From Clostridiales bacterium (GTDB lineage Bacteria; Bacillota; Clostridia; Oscillospirales; Oscillospiraceae): a stretch of 64,000 nt of DNA. The notes beneath the pieces are model-generated. The model saw nothing but the letters and a program-made list of their open reading frames with translations. It did no database searches and had not been told where the DNA came from. Location: positions 1-64,000 of the forward strand of contig JALFJQ010000063.1 in the NCBI GenBank assembly GCA_022775085.1, written 5' to 3'. Shown here piece by piece: positions 8,434 to 16,353 of this stretch. Positions within the stretch are counted from its first letter, which is position 1. Each line of letters starts with the position of its first letter. Position numbers and translations under genes: made by a program.

Positions 8434-9374
8434 AATGTTGCCACGTCCGGCTCGGCGGGCTGCGCCCCGGTGCTGACTTCGATGGCGGTGAGCACCGGGC
8501 CAAGCTCTCCCTTGTACAGGGGATGCTTCTCGGCTGCGACCTTGGCGGTGACCATGACCCATTCTCTGGATTTCAGTTCAGATGCCTTGGCGTACCGGCA
8601 GGGAATGCCGCAGAATTGGATGTCCTCCACGCAGCAGGTCATGACGAACCGGCCGGGGGCGAACATACCATTTTTGTCCCGGCGGAGCATGGCCACCTGT
8701 CCCTTGAAGCGGACGGTCTTGCCGTCGTACTTCTGAGGCTCCTCGGACATATCCCGGTAGAACAGGGCGTAGTCCCCGTCCTTGATCTCCACAATGGGGG
8801 CGTTCAGGTCGAAGGGCAGGGGATCCTCGATTTCATCAAATTCCGTGGTGCCGTCGGTGTAGTCGTAGAGAATGTCGATGCGGCGGGAGGCGGCCCGGGC
8901 CAGCTTGTGGTAGGGCATCACGTCCGCGCCCCTTTCCAGCCGGTTGAACACCACCATCTGGGCGCCCACCAGCTTGTCCATCACCAGATTGCGCATATTG
9001 GCGTTGAAGGCCATAATGGTGGTGCTGTCCGCGAACATGACCTCCTGGGCAACCACCCAGTTTTCGGGGAAGCGCATATAGAGGTCGCCCACCTGCTGCA
9101 TACCGTTCAGCTCAGCCACCACCCGCTCGGCCTTGTACTTCTTCTGCAAAGCCTGAAGCTGCTTTGTGGTGACGGTCTGCTGGTCGAGGACTTCGATATA
9201 GACGTTCTTGTGGGGATAGGTGGACAGGTCGTATTCCTCCTCACCCTCCTCAAAGAGCAGCAGCAGGGTTCTTTCGCCGGCGTTGAACCGTTCATCCTCC
9301 AGCGTTTCCTGAATGAATTTCGTTTTGCCGGAATCCAAAAATCCGGTAAAGGCGTATACGGGAATTTCCTGCAT
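8430..9374 (-). CDS. CobW-family GTPase fused to a DUF1980/TIGR03943-like domain
   Basis: A 314-residue protein. Residues 1-190 form a CobW/G3E GTPase-like domain with P-loop GFLDSGKT (10-17) and a guanine-specificity motif replaced by NRLE; it lacks the CxCC metal motif of its neighbour. Residues about 215-300 resemble TIGR03943/DUF1980 (YcgQ-type) proteins: KYDGKTVRFKGQVAM, then GRFVMTCCVEDIQFCG. Those proteins are normally encoded with a YcgR/YraQ-type permease, which is absent here. A role in metal allocation or cofactor insertion is inference from family. Three bases separate it from the upstream CobW gene, so they are co-transcribed. Confidence 0.82.
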   Translation of the reverse strand: MQEIPVYAFTGFLDSGKTKFIQETLEDERFNAGERTLLLLFEEGEEEYDLSTYPHKNVYIEVLDQQTVTTKQLQALQKKYKAERVVAELNGMQQVGDLYMRFPENWVVAQEVMFADSTTIMAFNANMRNLVMDKLVGAQMVVFNRLERGADVMPYHKLARAASRRIDILYDYTDGTTEFDEIEDPLPFDLNAPIVEIKDGDYALFYRDMSEEPQKYDGKTVRFKGQVAMLRRDKNGMFAPGRFVMTCCVEDIQFCGIPCRYAKASELKSREWVMVTAKVAAEKHPLYKGELGPVLTAIEVSTGAQPAEPDVATF

Positions 9375-9377
9375 GGC

Positions 9378-10511
9378 TTACACCCCGAACAGCTCGGCAA
9401 TGGCGTGCTCGTCCAGCTTGGAGCCGATGACACACAGCTTGCCGGTGATGTCGGCAGAACCGGTGCGGACATTGTATTCCTCCGGCACGTAGTCAAAGTG
9501 GATCCAGCTGCCGTCCGCGGCGGGCAGGATGCCCTTGGCCCGGAGGATCATGCCGTACTTGCCGGAATCCAGAGCGTGCAGGGCCTTTTCGACAGTCTCC
9601 TTGTCAAACTTTTTGGCAGTCTCCACGCCCCAGGAGGTGAACACCTCGTCGGCGTCGTGGTCGTGGTGATGATGGTGATGCTCATGGTCATGATCGTGGC
9701 AGCCGCAGGTGCAGTGCTCGTCATGCTCATGATGATGCTCGTGCTCCTCATGGTCGTGATGGTGGTGATGATGCTCGTGCTCATCCTCATCGTCATCATC
9801 ATCGTGGTGATGGTCATGACCGCAGCAGCAATGATCGTCATCCTCGTCGTGGTCATGATGATGGTGGTGATGATGTTCATGCTCGTGCACCAGCTGGGCA
9901 AGCTCGTTTGCCAGGGTGGACTGGCCCTCCATGGCGGCTGTCAGCTGCTCGCCGGTGAGCTGGTTCCAGGGGGTGGTAACGATGACGGCTTTGCCGTTAT
10001 GCTCCCGCAGCATGGCCACGGCGGCGTCCAGCTTGGCCTGAGGGATGGAATCGGTGCGGGAGAGGATGATGGCGGAGGCGGTCTCGATCTGATTGTTGTA
10101 GAACTCGCCGAAGTTCTTCATATATACCTTGACCTTGCCGGCATCCACCACGGCCACAGTGTAGCCCAGGGTGACCTCGTCATTCATGACCTTCTTCACC
10201 GCGCCGATGACGTCGGACAGCTTGCCCACGCCGGAGGGCTCGATGAGGATGCGGTCGGGGTTATATTCCGTAATGACCTTGGTCAGGGCCTTGCCGAAGT
10301 CGCCCACCAGAGAGCAGCAGATGCAGCCGGAGTTCATCTCGGTGATGCTGATACCCGCGTCCTGCAAAAAGCCGCCGTCAATGCCGATCTCGCCGAACTC
10401 GTTCTCAATCAGCACAATTTTCTGGCCTTTGTAGGCTTCCTGGATCATTTTCTTAATCAGGGTCGTTTTGCCGGCCCCGAGGAAGCCGGAGTAAATATCG
10501 ATTTTTGTCAT
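9378..10511 (-). CDS. CobW/ZNG1-type GTP-dependent metallochaperone with histidine-rich insert
   Basis: G3E-family GTPase that should deliver zinc (or a similar metal) to client enzymes. The 377-residue protein has P-loop GFLGAGKTT (10-18), the family metal motif GCICCS (C63, C65, C66), ILIEPSGVG, SRTD as guanine motif, and a C-terminal CobW domain (about 290-377). Residues 209-287 form an extreme metal-binding insert: 39 of 79 residues are His, with six Cys (CCC and CTCGC) and many Asp/Glu. Histidine runs of this sort are known in CobW and HypB/UreG relatives as metal stores. Co-transcribed with the fused CobW protein downstream. Confidence 0.92.
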   Translation of the reverse strand: MTKIDIYSGFLGAGKTTLIKKMIQEAYKGQKIVLIENEFGEIGIDGGFLQDAGISITEMNSGCICCSLVGDFGKALTKVITEYNPDRILIEPSGVGKLSDVIGAVKKVMNDEVTLGYTVAVVDAGKVKVYMKNFGEFYNNQIETASAIILSRTDSIPQAKLDAAVAMLREHNGKAVIVTTPWNQLTGEQLTAAMEGQSTLANELAQLVHEHEHHHHHHHDHDEDDDHCCCGHDHHHDDDDDEDEHEHHHHHHDHEEHEHHHEHDEHCTCGCHDHDHEHHHHHHDHDADEVFTSWGVETAKKFDKETVEKALHALDSGKYGMILRAKGILPAADGSWIHFDYVPEEYNVRTGSADITGKLCVIGSKLDEHAIAELFGV

Positions 10512-10529
10512 AATTGTCTCACCTTTCCA

Positions 10530-10558
10530 GTGTATTGATTTCTCAACACATTATTATA
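10530..10558 (-). promoter_or_regulatory. CobW operon promoter region with palindrome
   Basis: A minus-strand TATAAT (plus 10553-10558) lies 42 bases upstream of the start codon; the -35 is poor. Immediately downstream GTGTATTGATTTCTCAACAC (10530-10549) is an imperfect palindrome placed where a repressor would block initiation. It does not match the classic Zur box. Confidence 0.5.
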
Positions 10559-10599
10559 ATACTTTTTCCGGGAAAAAGTTTGAAAATGCTGTGAACTTT

Positions 10600-10768
10600 T
10601 AAGGCAACACCGCATAATTCGGCAAGGAAGCTCAGCGAGAGATTTTGTGCCGGTTCTTTCGTTCCGAAAACGCGGGAATACTGTACGTATTTCCCGTTTT
10701 TGGAGCTGCTTAAGCTGGTGCAAAAGATCCGCTGAGATCCGCAGACGCAATTGTGCGGTGTTGCCTTA
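10600..10768. mobile_element. MITE-like element, copy A (169 bp)
   Basis: Terminal inverted repeats TAAGGCAACACCGCATAATT (10600-10619) and AATTGTGCGGTGTTGCCTTA (10749-10768), perfect except at one or two positions. No coding capacity. The inner part shares GCGAGAGATTTTG and GATCCGCTGA blocks with the copies at 19582 and 21074. It separates the CobW operon from the ybaK-vanX-lysR operon. Confidence 0.82.
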
Positions 10769-10771
10769 AAT

Positions 10772-11242
10772 CTATTGCCATGCCTTGCATACATCCACCC
10801 ACCCGAGGGAGGCGGAGAAGTGCTCCAGTTCCGGGATGGTCAGCTCGATGGCGCTGTTGCTGCTGCCCGCGGCGGGAAAAACGGTGTCAAAGCGCTTCAG
10901 AGAAACATCCAGATAGACCTCTACGCCGTCGTTGACCGCAAAGGGGCACACGCCGCCTACGGCATGGCCGATTTTTTCCGCGGCGTCCTCATGAGACAGC
11001 ATTTTTGCTTTCACACCAAACTGTGCCTTGAATTTTGCGTTGTCGATTCTGGCGTCCCCGGCGGCAACGACCAGAACGGGGGTGTCGTGTACGCCGAAGG
11101 ACAGGGTTTTCGCAATGCGGCAGGGGGCACAGTTCAGCGCCTGCGCCGCCAGCTCCACAGTGGCGCTGGAAGCGGGGAATTCCAGGATCCGGTCTTCAGC
11201 GCCGTATTCGGCAAACCAGTGCCGTACTTTTTCAATGGACAT
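10772..11242 (-). CDS. YbaK/EbsC family aminoacyl-tRNA deacylase
   Basis: A 156-residue YbaK/ProRS-editing domain protein, expected to hydrolyse mischarged aminoacyl-tRNA. Family features: a conserved Lys in RIAKTLSFGV, VVAAGDARIDNAKFK, the motif EKIGHAVGGVCPFAV and the C-terminal SSNSAIELTIPELE. Third gene of a LysR-VanX-YbaK operon, 14 bases after vanX. Which mischarged tRNA it edits is not visible. Confidence 0.9.
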   Translation of the reverse strand: MSIEKVRHWFAEYGAEDRILEFPASSATVELAAQALNCAPCRIAKTLSFGVHDTPVLVVAAGDARIDNAKFKAQFGVKAKMLSHEDAAEKIGHAVGGVCPFAVNDGVEVYLDVSLKRFDTVFPAAGSSNSAIELTIPELEHFSASLGWVDVCKAWQ

Positions 11243-11256
11243 TGGGCTTTTTCCTC

Positions 11257-11976
11257 CTATGACGGCGAGAAGGTTTCTTCTACGGGGTACTGATCGTTAT
11301 CGTAAAAATGCCACCATTCATCGAAGTATCCATAAAACCCGTGCTTTTCCATCAGCACTTCCAGAAGCTGGGCGTGGGCCGCGGCGGTTTCCGTGCAGTC
11401 GGAGAAGTCCCGATTGGCTTTGGCGGAGAAATCGTCAAATTCCGAGGGCATCTCCAGCTCGTTTCCGTCCCTGTCCACCAGCGTCACATCCACGGTATTG
11501 CCCCGGCTGTGGGAGCTGAACCCCTTTTCGGGGTTGGCCACAAAGGTGGGATCCGGGCAGACCTCCCACAGCTTAAACTGGGCGCTGACCGGTCGGAAGC
11601 CGTCCCAAATCTTCAGGGACAACCCAAGCTCGGCCAGATCATTACAGACTGCCGCCAGCTTTTTTACGGTGCCGTAGCGAAGATAGGCATCGGAAAAATC
11701 GTAGATGACCTGACCGGTAAAATTCCGGTCGGCGGCGTATTTCAGCTCCTGGTACATATCGGGGATGTAATCCAGCACCCGCACAAAATCCTCCGGGGCA
11801 GGTTCCGGGACGGCAGTCTCCGGCTGTGTTTCCGTTTCCGGCGGCAGAGTTTCTGTCGGCAGGGCCTGAACCGGGGCGTTTGGGGCAGTTGTGGTTTCCA
11901 TTGTCGTTTCCTCTTTTTTGCAGGCGCAGAGCAGAAGGCAAAACGCCAGAATCAGAATTAAGAATCGTGGTTTCAT
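11257..11976 (-). CDS. VanX-like D-Ala-D-Ala dipeptidase, lipoprotein
   Basis: Zinc dipeptidase of the VanX/DdpX (M15D) family, 239 residues. The N-terminus is a lipoprotein signal with lipobox LCAC (Cys19) followed by a Thr/Pro/Glu-rich linker to about residue 62, so the enzyme should sit outside the membrane. Catalytic residues are all present: DGFRP (Arg128), SSHSRGNTVD (His156, Asp163) and DEWWHF (Glu220, His223). Outside the cell it would act on D-Ala-D-Ala from wall turnover or lysed neighbours rather than give vancomycin resistance; no vanH or vanA is present. ATGA overlap with the upstream lysR. Confidence 0.88.
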   Translation of the reverse strand: MKPRFLILILAFCLLLCACKKEETTMETTTAPNAPVQALPTETLPPETETQPETAVPEPAPEDFVRVLDYIPDMYQELKYAADRNFTGQVIYDFSDAYLRYGTVKKLAAVCNDLAELGLSLKIWDGFRPVSAQFKLWEVCPDPTFVANPEKGFSSHSRGNTVDVTLVDRDGNELEMPSEFDDFSAKANRDFSDCTETAAAHAQLLEVLMEKHGFYGYFDEWWHFYDNDQYPVEETFSPS

Positions 11977-12872
11977 AGAAGTTCCTCGGTGAGCTGAATG
12001 CCCTTGGTGTGGTCGATCATGGCACGCATGGGGGCGGACAGCCACTTTTCCCGACGGTAGAGCAGCTGTTTCCAGACGACAATGTGTAAATCCGGAACAT
12101 TCAGCCGCACCAGCTTTCCGGAGCGCACCATGTCCTCGGTGACATAATCCGGCAGGAAGGAAAAGCCCATGTTTTCTCCTACCAGCTTGCAGATCAGGTC
12201 GGCCTGACCGGTTTCCAGCACGGGGTTGATTTCCAGAGAGCTTCGGGCCAGCTGCTCGTCCATGAGGCGGCGGTAGCTCATGCCCTTTTCCGTCAGCAGG
12301 AAGGGCTGATCCAGCAGCTGCTCCAGCGCCACCGACGGCAGTGCCGCCAGCGGGTGGCGGGGCGAGGCCACAAAGTGCACGCCGATCTCTTCCTCGTCGG
12401 CGATGACATAGTTGGTGTCGTAAACGTGGTCGTCCATGGTGCAGATCATGTCCACGTCGTTGTGGTCCAGCGCATCCAGAAGGGCACTGGTGTCCAGGGT
12501 GGTGATGTGCAGGCAGACCTTTGGATAGGCTTCCCGGAACTGGGCGAAATGTTCCACGATCAGCGGCTCGCACAAAGAATCCGCCATACCCAGCCGCAGC
12601 GTCCCGGCGGGCTCCCGGCGATGCTGGGAACCGAGCAGCATTTCCTGACTGGTATGGCAGATCTGCTGGGCATAGCCCAGCGCGTCCCTGCCGGCGTCCG
12701 TCAGGGTGACGGTATGGCCGATGCGGTCAAAGAGCTGGGCGCCTATCTCTTTCTCCAGCTGCTTGATCTGGAAGGAGATGGTAGGCTGAGAATAACCCAG
12801 CTTTTCCCCGGCCCGGGTGAAGCTGCCAAGCTCCGCGACTTCAATAAAAATGCTCAGCGCCCGAAGGTCCAT
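11973..12872 (-). CDS. LysR-family transcriptional regulator
   Basis: A 299-residue LysR regulator. The N-terminal winged helix has MDLRALSIFIEVAELGSFT and YSQPTISFQIKQLEKEIG; the remainder is the two-lobed effector domain. It is first in the lysR-vanX-ybaK operon and diverges from the AGCS symporter at 12984, the standard arrangement in which the regulator controls both itself and the divergent gene. The likely effector is an amino acid or a dipeptide such as alanine (inference from neighbours). Confidence 0.93.
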   Translation of the reverse strand: MDLRALSIFIEVAELGSFTRAGEKLGYSQPTISFQIKQLEKEIGAQLFDRIGHTVTLTDAGRDALGYAQQICHTSQEMLLGSQHRREPAGTLRLGMADSLCEPLIVEHFAQFREAYPKVCLHITTLDTSALLDALDHNDVDMICTMDDHVYDTNYVIADEEEIGVHFVASPRHPLAALPSVALEQLLDQPFLLTEKGMSYRRLMDEQLARSSLEINPVLETGQADLICKLVGENMGFSFLPDYVTEDMVRSGKLVRLNVPDLHIVVWKQLLYRREKWLSAPMRAMIDHTKGIQLTEELL

Positions 12873-12912
12873 AAACGCCCTCCCAGAATTTAAAATATAA
12901 ATGGATCACATT

Positions 12913-12971
12913 CAATTCATCAATTGGACTTGCGCCGCTATCTATTATATACTCGTTAAGAAATATGTCAA
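12913..12971. promoter_or_regulatory. Overlapping divergent promoters, lysR operon and AGCS symporter
   Basis: Minus strand: TTGACA (plus 12966-12971), 16 bases, TATAAT (plus 12944-12949), strong. Plus strand: TTGGAC (12924-12929), 18 bases, TATACT (12948-12953). The two -10 boxes overlap. CAATT-4-AATTG (12913-12926) beside them is a candidate LysR site. Confidence 0.7.
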
Positions 12972-12983
12972 GAGGTAGATAAA

Positions 12984-14360
12984 ATGGGTATTATTTCGGC
13001 AGTATACAATTTTCTGTGGGGCGATTTGTTTACGATTCCCATTGGCGGCGGGATCGGGATCTCCCTGTTGGTACTCCTTTTGATCCCGACGGGAATTTTC
13101 TTCACCCTGCGGACCCGGCTGCTGCCGGTGCGGTGTTTTCCTGAAATGCTCCGGGTCATGGTAAAGCGGGAATCCAAAGGAAAGGGCGGGGCCATTTCCG
13201 GCCTGCAGGCGCTCATTGTGTCCACGGCGACCAGAGTGGGGATGGGCAACATGGTGGGTGTTGTGGCGGCGATCTCCGTGGGCGGCCCGGGGGCAGTGTT
13301 CTGGATGTGGGTGACGGCGCTGGTCGGTGCGTCCACCGCCTTTGTGGAGGCCACGCTGGCCCAGCTTTATAAGGAAAATGATCCCCTGTTCGGCGGCTAC
13401 CGGGGCGGCCCGGCTTATTACATCCACGCCTTTTTCAGCCGGGGCAAGAAGAAAAGCGTCATCGCCACCGCCTTCGCACTGTCGGGCCTGCTGTGCTGGT
13501 GCGGTGTCAGCCAGGTCATCAGCAATTCCGTCTCCGCCTCCTTCCAGAACGCCTTTTCCATCCCGCCCATCGTCTCCACAGTGGTGCTGGTGGCCCTGGC
13601 GGCAGTGGTGGTGCTGCGGAAAAACGCCAGCGTGAAAGTGCTGGACGTGATCGTGCCCATAATGGCGGGCTTTTATTTTCTGCTTGCCATTTTTGTGATT
13701 GTGAAAAACGCCGCTCTGCTGCCAAGTGTCTTGGGGCGCATCGTGGAGGAAGCCTTTGGGCTGCGGCAGGCTGCGGCGGGCGGCTTTGGGGCGGCACTGA
13801 TGAACGGCGTCAAGCGGGGCTTATTTTCCAATGAAGCCGGTTCCGGCTCCGCCCCCTGTGCGGCCGCTGCCGCGAAGGTCAGCCACCCGGCAAAGGCGGG
13901 GCTGCTTCAGGCCTTCGGTGTGATCCTGGATACCATCGTCATCTGCACCTGCACTGCCATGCTCATGCTGCTGGCCCCGCAGGAAGCCCTGGAGGGTCTG
14001 TCCGGCATGGCCCTGCTGCAAACCGCCATGGGCTGCCACTTTGGACGGTGGGGCGTGATTTTTGTGGCAATTACCCTGTGGTTGTTCAGCTTTTCCACCT
14101 TTATCGGCATTCTCTATTATGCCCGCTCCAACGTGGCCTATCTCTTTGGCGACCGGTGGGTAGCGCAGAAGGGCTTCCAGATCCTGGCGCTGGGAATGCT
14201 GTTCATCGGCGGACTGGCGGCTTACACCTTTGTGTGGGATTTGGGGGACATCGGCATCGGGCTGATGACCATTTTCAATCTGATTGCCGTGGTGTCCATG
14301 TCCGGGCAGGCCATTGCGGCACTCGAGGACTATGAAGCGCGGAAGGAGGAACTGCGATGA
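12984..14360 (+). CDS. AGCS family sodium:alanine/glycine symporter
   Basis: A 458-residue secondary transporter with about ten membrane helices. It opens MGIISAVYNFLWGDLFTIPI and contains the AGCS signature region ATRVGMGNMVGVVAAISVGGPGA (shown here from parts of it), FGGYRGGPAYYI, and SNEAGSGSAPCAAAAAK. The family moves alanine, glycine and in some cases D-alanine with sodium. Facing lysR-vanX, it may import the alanine released by VanX (inference). Overlaps cutC by four bases. Confidence 0.93.
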   Translation: MGIISAVYNFLWGDLFTIPIGGGIGISLLVLLLIPTGIFFTLRTRLLPVRCFPEMLRVMVKRESKGKGGAISGLQALIVSTATRVGMGNMVGVVAAISVGGPGAVFWMWVTALVGASTAFVEATLAQLYKENDPLFGGYRGGPAYYIHAFFSRGKKKSVIATAFALSGLLCWCGVSQVISNSVSASFQNAFSIPPIVSTVVLVALAAVVVLRKNASVKVLDVIVPIMAGFYFLLAIFVIVKNAALLPSVLGRIVEEAFGLRQAAAGGFGAALMNGVKRGLFSNEAGSGSAPCAAAAAKVSHPAKAGLLQAFGVILDTIVICTCTAMLMLLAPQEALEGLSGMALLQTAMGCHFGRWGVIFVAITLWLFSFSTFIGILYYARSNVAYLFGDRWVAQKGFQILALGMLFIGGLAAYTFVWDLGDIGIGLMTIFNLIAVVSMSGQAIAALEDYEARKEELR

Positions 14361-15103
14361 ACCGGATATTGGAAGTCTGTGTGGATTCCCACGCCTCCGC
14401 CATGGCGGCAATTGCCGGCGGGGCGGACAGATTGGAACTGTGCAGCGCGCTGAGTGTGGGGGGCCTGACCCCTTCGGCGGCACTTTTGAAACAGATCCGC
14501 CGGGTCAGCAGGATCCCCGTCCGCTGCCTGATGCGGCCCCGGGGCGGGGACTTTCTCTATACCAATGAGGAAATCGAGCAGATGGTCATGGAAATGGCGG
14601 TTTTGCGGGAGGCCGGCGCAGACGGCTTTGTCATTGGCTGCCTTACTCCGGACGGGGAGCTGGACGGCAAAGCCATGGAACCGCTTTTGAAAGAGGCTGC
14701 CGGTCTGGGCCTGACTCTGCACCGCTGCATCGATGTATCCTGGGATTTGGAGGAAACCTACCGGGCCGCGGCGAAGCTGGGCTTTGACACGGTGCTGACC
14801 AGCGGCGGCGCGGGGAAGTGCGTGGGCGGCATGGAAACCATTGGGCGGCTTCTGAACCTCCGGGATGCGGAAAACGGCCCGGAGGTCCTGATCGGCGCAG
14901 GCGTGAACGCGAAAGTCATCGCTGCATTCCGGGAGAAACTCCCGCAGGCCCGGGCCTTCCACATGAGCGGGAAAACGGAGATCGAAAGCGGAATGCGCTT
15001 CCGCCGGGAGGGGGTGCCCATGGGCCTGCCGGGTCTTGATGAATGGCATATTCCGGTGACATGGGATGAGGCCGTTCGGAAGGCGAAAGCGCAGCTGAGG
15101 TGA
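14357..15103 (+). CDS. cutC: CutC family protein
   Basis: TIM-barrel protein of the CutC family, 248 residues. Typical stretches: LEVCVDSHASAMAAIAGGAD, RLELCSALSVGGLTPS, MRPRGGDFLYTNEE, GFVIGCLTPDG, LHRCIDVSWD and the C-terminal GAGVNAKVI. Historically linked to copper homeostasis in Escherichia coli, a role later disputed, so the true function is uncertain. Co-transcribed with the symporter through an ATGA overlap. Confidence 0.92.
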   Translation: MNRILEVCVDSHASAMAAIAGGADRLELCSALSVGGLTPSAALLKQIRRVSRIPVRCLMRPRGGDFLYTNEEIEQMVMEMAVLREAGADGFVIGCLTPDGELDGKAMEPLLKEAAGLGLTLHRCIDVSWDLEETYRAAAKLGFDTVLTSGGAGKCVGGMETIGRLLNLRDAENGPEVLIGAGVNAKVIAAFREKLPQARAFHMSGKTEIESGMRFRREGVPMGLPGLDEWHIPVTWDEAVRKAKAQLR

Positions 15104-15173
15104 TCCGTCCGCCGGGGAAGCAAGAAATTTCTGCCCGGACGGCAAAAAACTGTGAAATAAAACAAATACTGCA

Positions 15174-15251
15174 TTGACATTTTGGTGAACTTGCGCTAAA
15201 GTACTCTCAACGGCAAGGATGTCGTCCGCAAGGATACACCCCTGCCGTTAT
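15174..15251 (+). promoter_or_regulatory. Promoter and structured leader of the pyroglutamate operon
   Basis: TTGACA (15174-15179), 17 bases, TAAAGT (15197-15202). The leader has arms AACGGCA (15209-15215) and TGCCGTT (15243-15249) and a doubled GCAAGGAT. The hairpin is too loose to name as a riboswitch. Confidence 0.75.
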
Positions 15252-15275
15252 CTGTTTTGTAAAGAAGGAATCCAT

Positions 15276-16349
15276 ATGACCCAACAGGAATTGACGCTTC
15301 GCAATTTAGGACAAAGTCTGGATGATCTGGCAAATCTGGATCCCCGGGGCTACGGTGTCTGCAAGATCCTTTATGAAGCCTCCCGGAAGTATACGGGAGC
15401 TCCCACCTCCATGAATGCCGCCCAAAAACTAGCGCAAACGGTGAAAGAGGGGGACATTGTTTACATTATGACTGGCTTTGTGCTCCGGCCCTATAAGAAA
15501 GCGGAGATGGACGGCATTGTCAGCTCTGCCCTGCTGTGCCGGGCACTGGTTATTGCTTTCGGGGCGAAGCCCGTCATCGTCTGCCCCAAGGCTAACTTCG
15601 AGGCAGTCCGCCAGCTGGCTCCCTGTGTAGGACTGCATCTGCGGGAGGACATGGCTGAGCTGCGGGAAATCCCCGTTTCCATGGGCGTCATCTGCTTTAC
15701 GAATGACGAAAGTCTCGCACCCAAGCAGGCGGAGGAAATCATTGAAAGAGACCGCCCCACCGCGGTCATCAGTGTGGAATGTCCCGGCGCCAACAACAAG
15801 GGCGTCTATCACAACGCCACCGGTCTGGATGTGACGGAGCTGGAAGCCAGGCAGGATGTGCTGTTTGAAAAATTGCAGGCCATGGGCGTTCTGAATATCG
15901 CCATCGGCGACCTGGGCAATGAGATCGGCATGGGCGCTATCCGGGAGACGCTGGAAACCTACATTCCCTACGCCGGGCCCAATGCCTGCCGGTGCGGCTG
16001 CGGCGGCGGCATTGCCGTGCGCACCAAGGCCGACAATATCATCACTGCCACCGTCTCCGACTGGGGCTGCTACGCCATGATCGCGGCGCTGGCCTACCTG
16101 AAGGAAAACCCGGATATTATGCACACGCCGGAACTGGAAAAGCAGACCATGGAGACTGCCTGCCACAGCGGCATGATCGATATGTACGGCTGGCTGATTC
16201 CCGCCATTGACGGATTTGGAGAGGAGATCAACCTGCCCATTGTGGCGCTGATGCGGAACATGGTGATCAGCGCTCTGAAGCTGAAAGACACCTGCGCGAC
16301 ATGGTTTGAAAAGGTGGATGAACTTCACTATTTTGACGAGCACCAATAA
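15276..16349 (+). CDS. D-glutamate cyclase-like protein (DUF4392, GLUCM C-terminal type)
   Basis: A 357-residue protein related to the C-terminal half of mammalian D-glutamate cyclase (DGLUCY), which converts D-glutamate and 5-oxo-D-proline. Recognisable stretches are NAAQKLAQTVKEGDIVYIMTG, VSVECPGANNKGVYHN, IAIGDLGNEIGMGAIRET and RCGCGGGIAVRTKADNI. The ATG at 15276 follows AAGAAGGA; an upstream in-frame ATG at 15219 has no ribosome site. First gene of an operon with pxpB, pxpC, DUF1445 and pxpA, which strongly suggests glutamate/5-oxoproline chemistry. Confidence 0.85.
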   Translation: MTQQELTLRNLGQSLDDLANLDPRGYGVCKILYEASRKYTGAPTSMNAAQKLAQTVKEGDIVYIMTGFVLRPYKKAEMDGIVSSALLCRALVIAFGAKPVIVCPKANFEAVRQLAPCVGLHLREDMAELREIPVSMGVICFTNDESLAPKQAEEIIERDRPTAVISVECPGANNKGVYHNATGLDVTELEARQDVLFEKLQAMGVLNIAIGDLGNEIGMGAIRETLETYIPYAGPNACRCGCGGGIAVRTKADNIITATVSDWGCYAMIAALAYLKENPDIMHTPELEKQTMETACHSGMIDMYGWLIPAIDGFGEEINLPIVALMRNMVISALKLKDTCATWFEKVDELHYFDEHQ

Positions 16350-16353
16350 GCCT

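Noticed and set aside
8235..10538. A 767-codon open frame on the plus strand opposite the two CobW genes
   Set aside because: It is an antisense shadow; the His/Asp-rich insert of the real gene yields low-complexity Val/Met/Ile runs in it, and there is no ribosome site or family pattern.
11257..11976. Vancomycin resistance VanX
   Set aside because: No vanH, vanA/B, vanY or vanRS genes are nearby and the protein is a lipoprotein outside the membrane, whereas resistance VanX is cytosolic.
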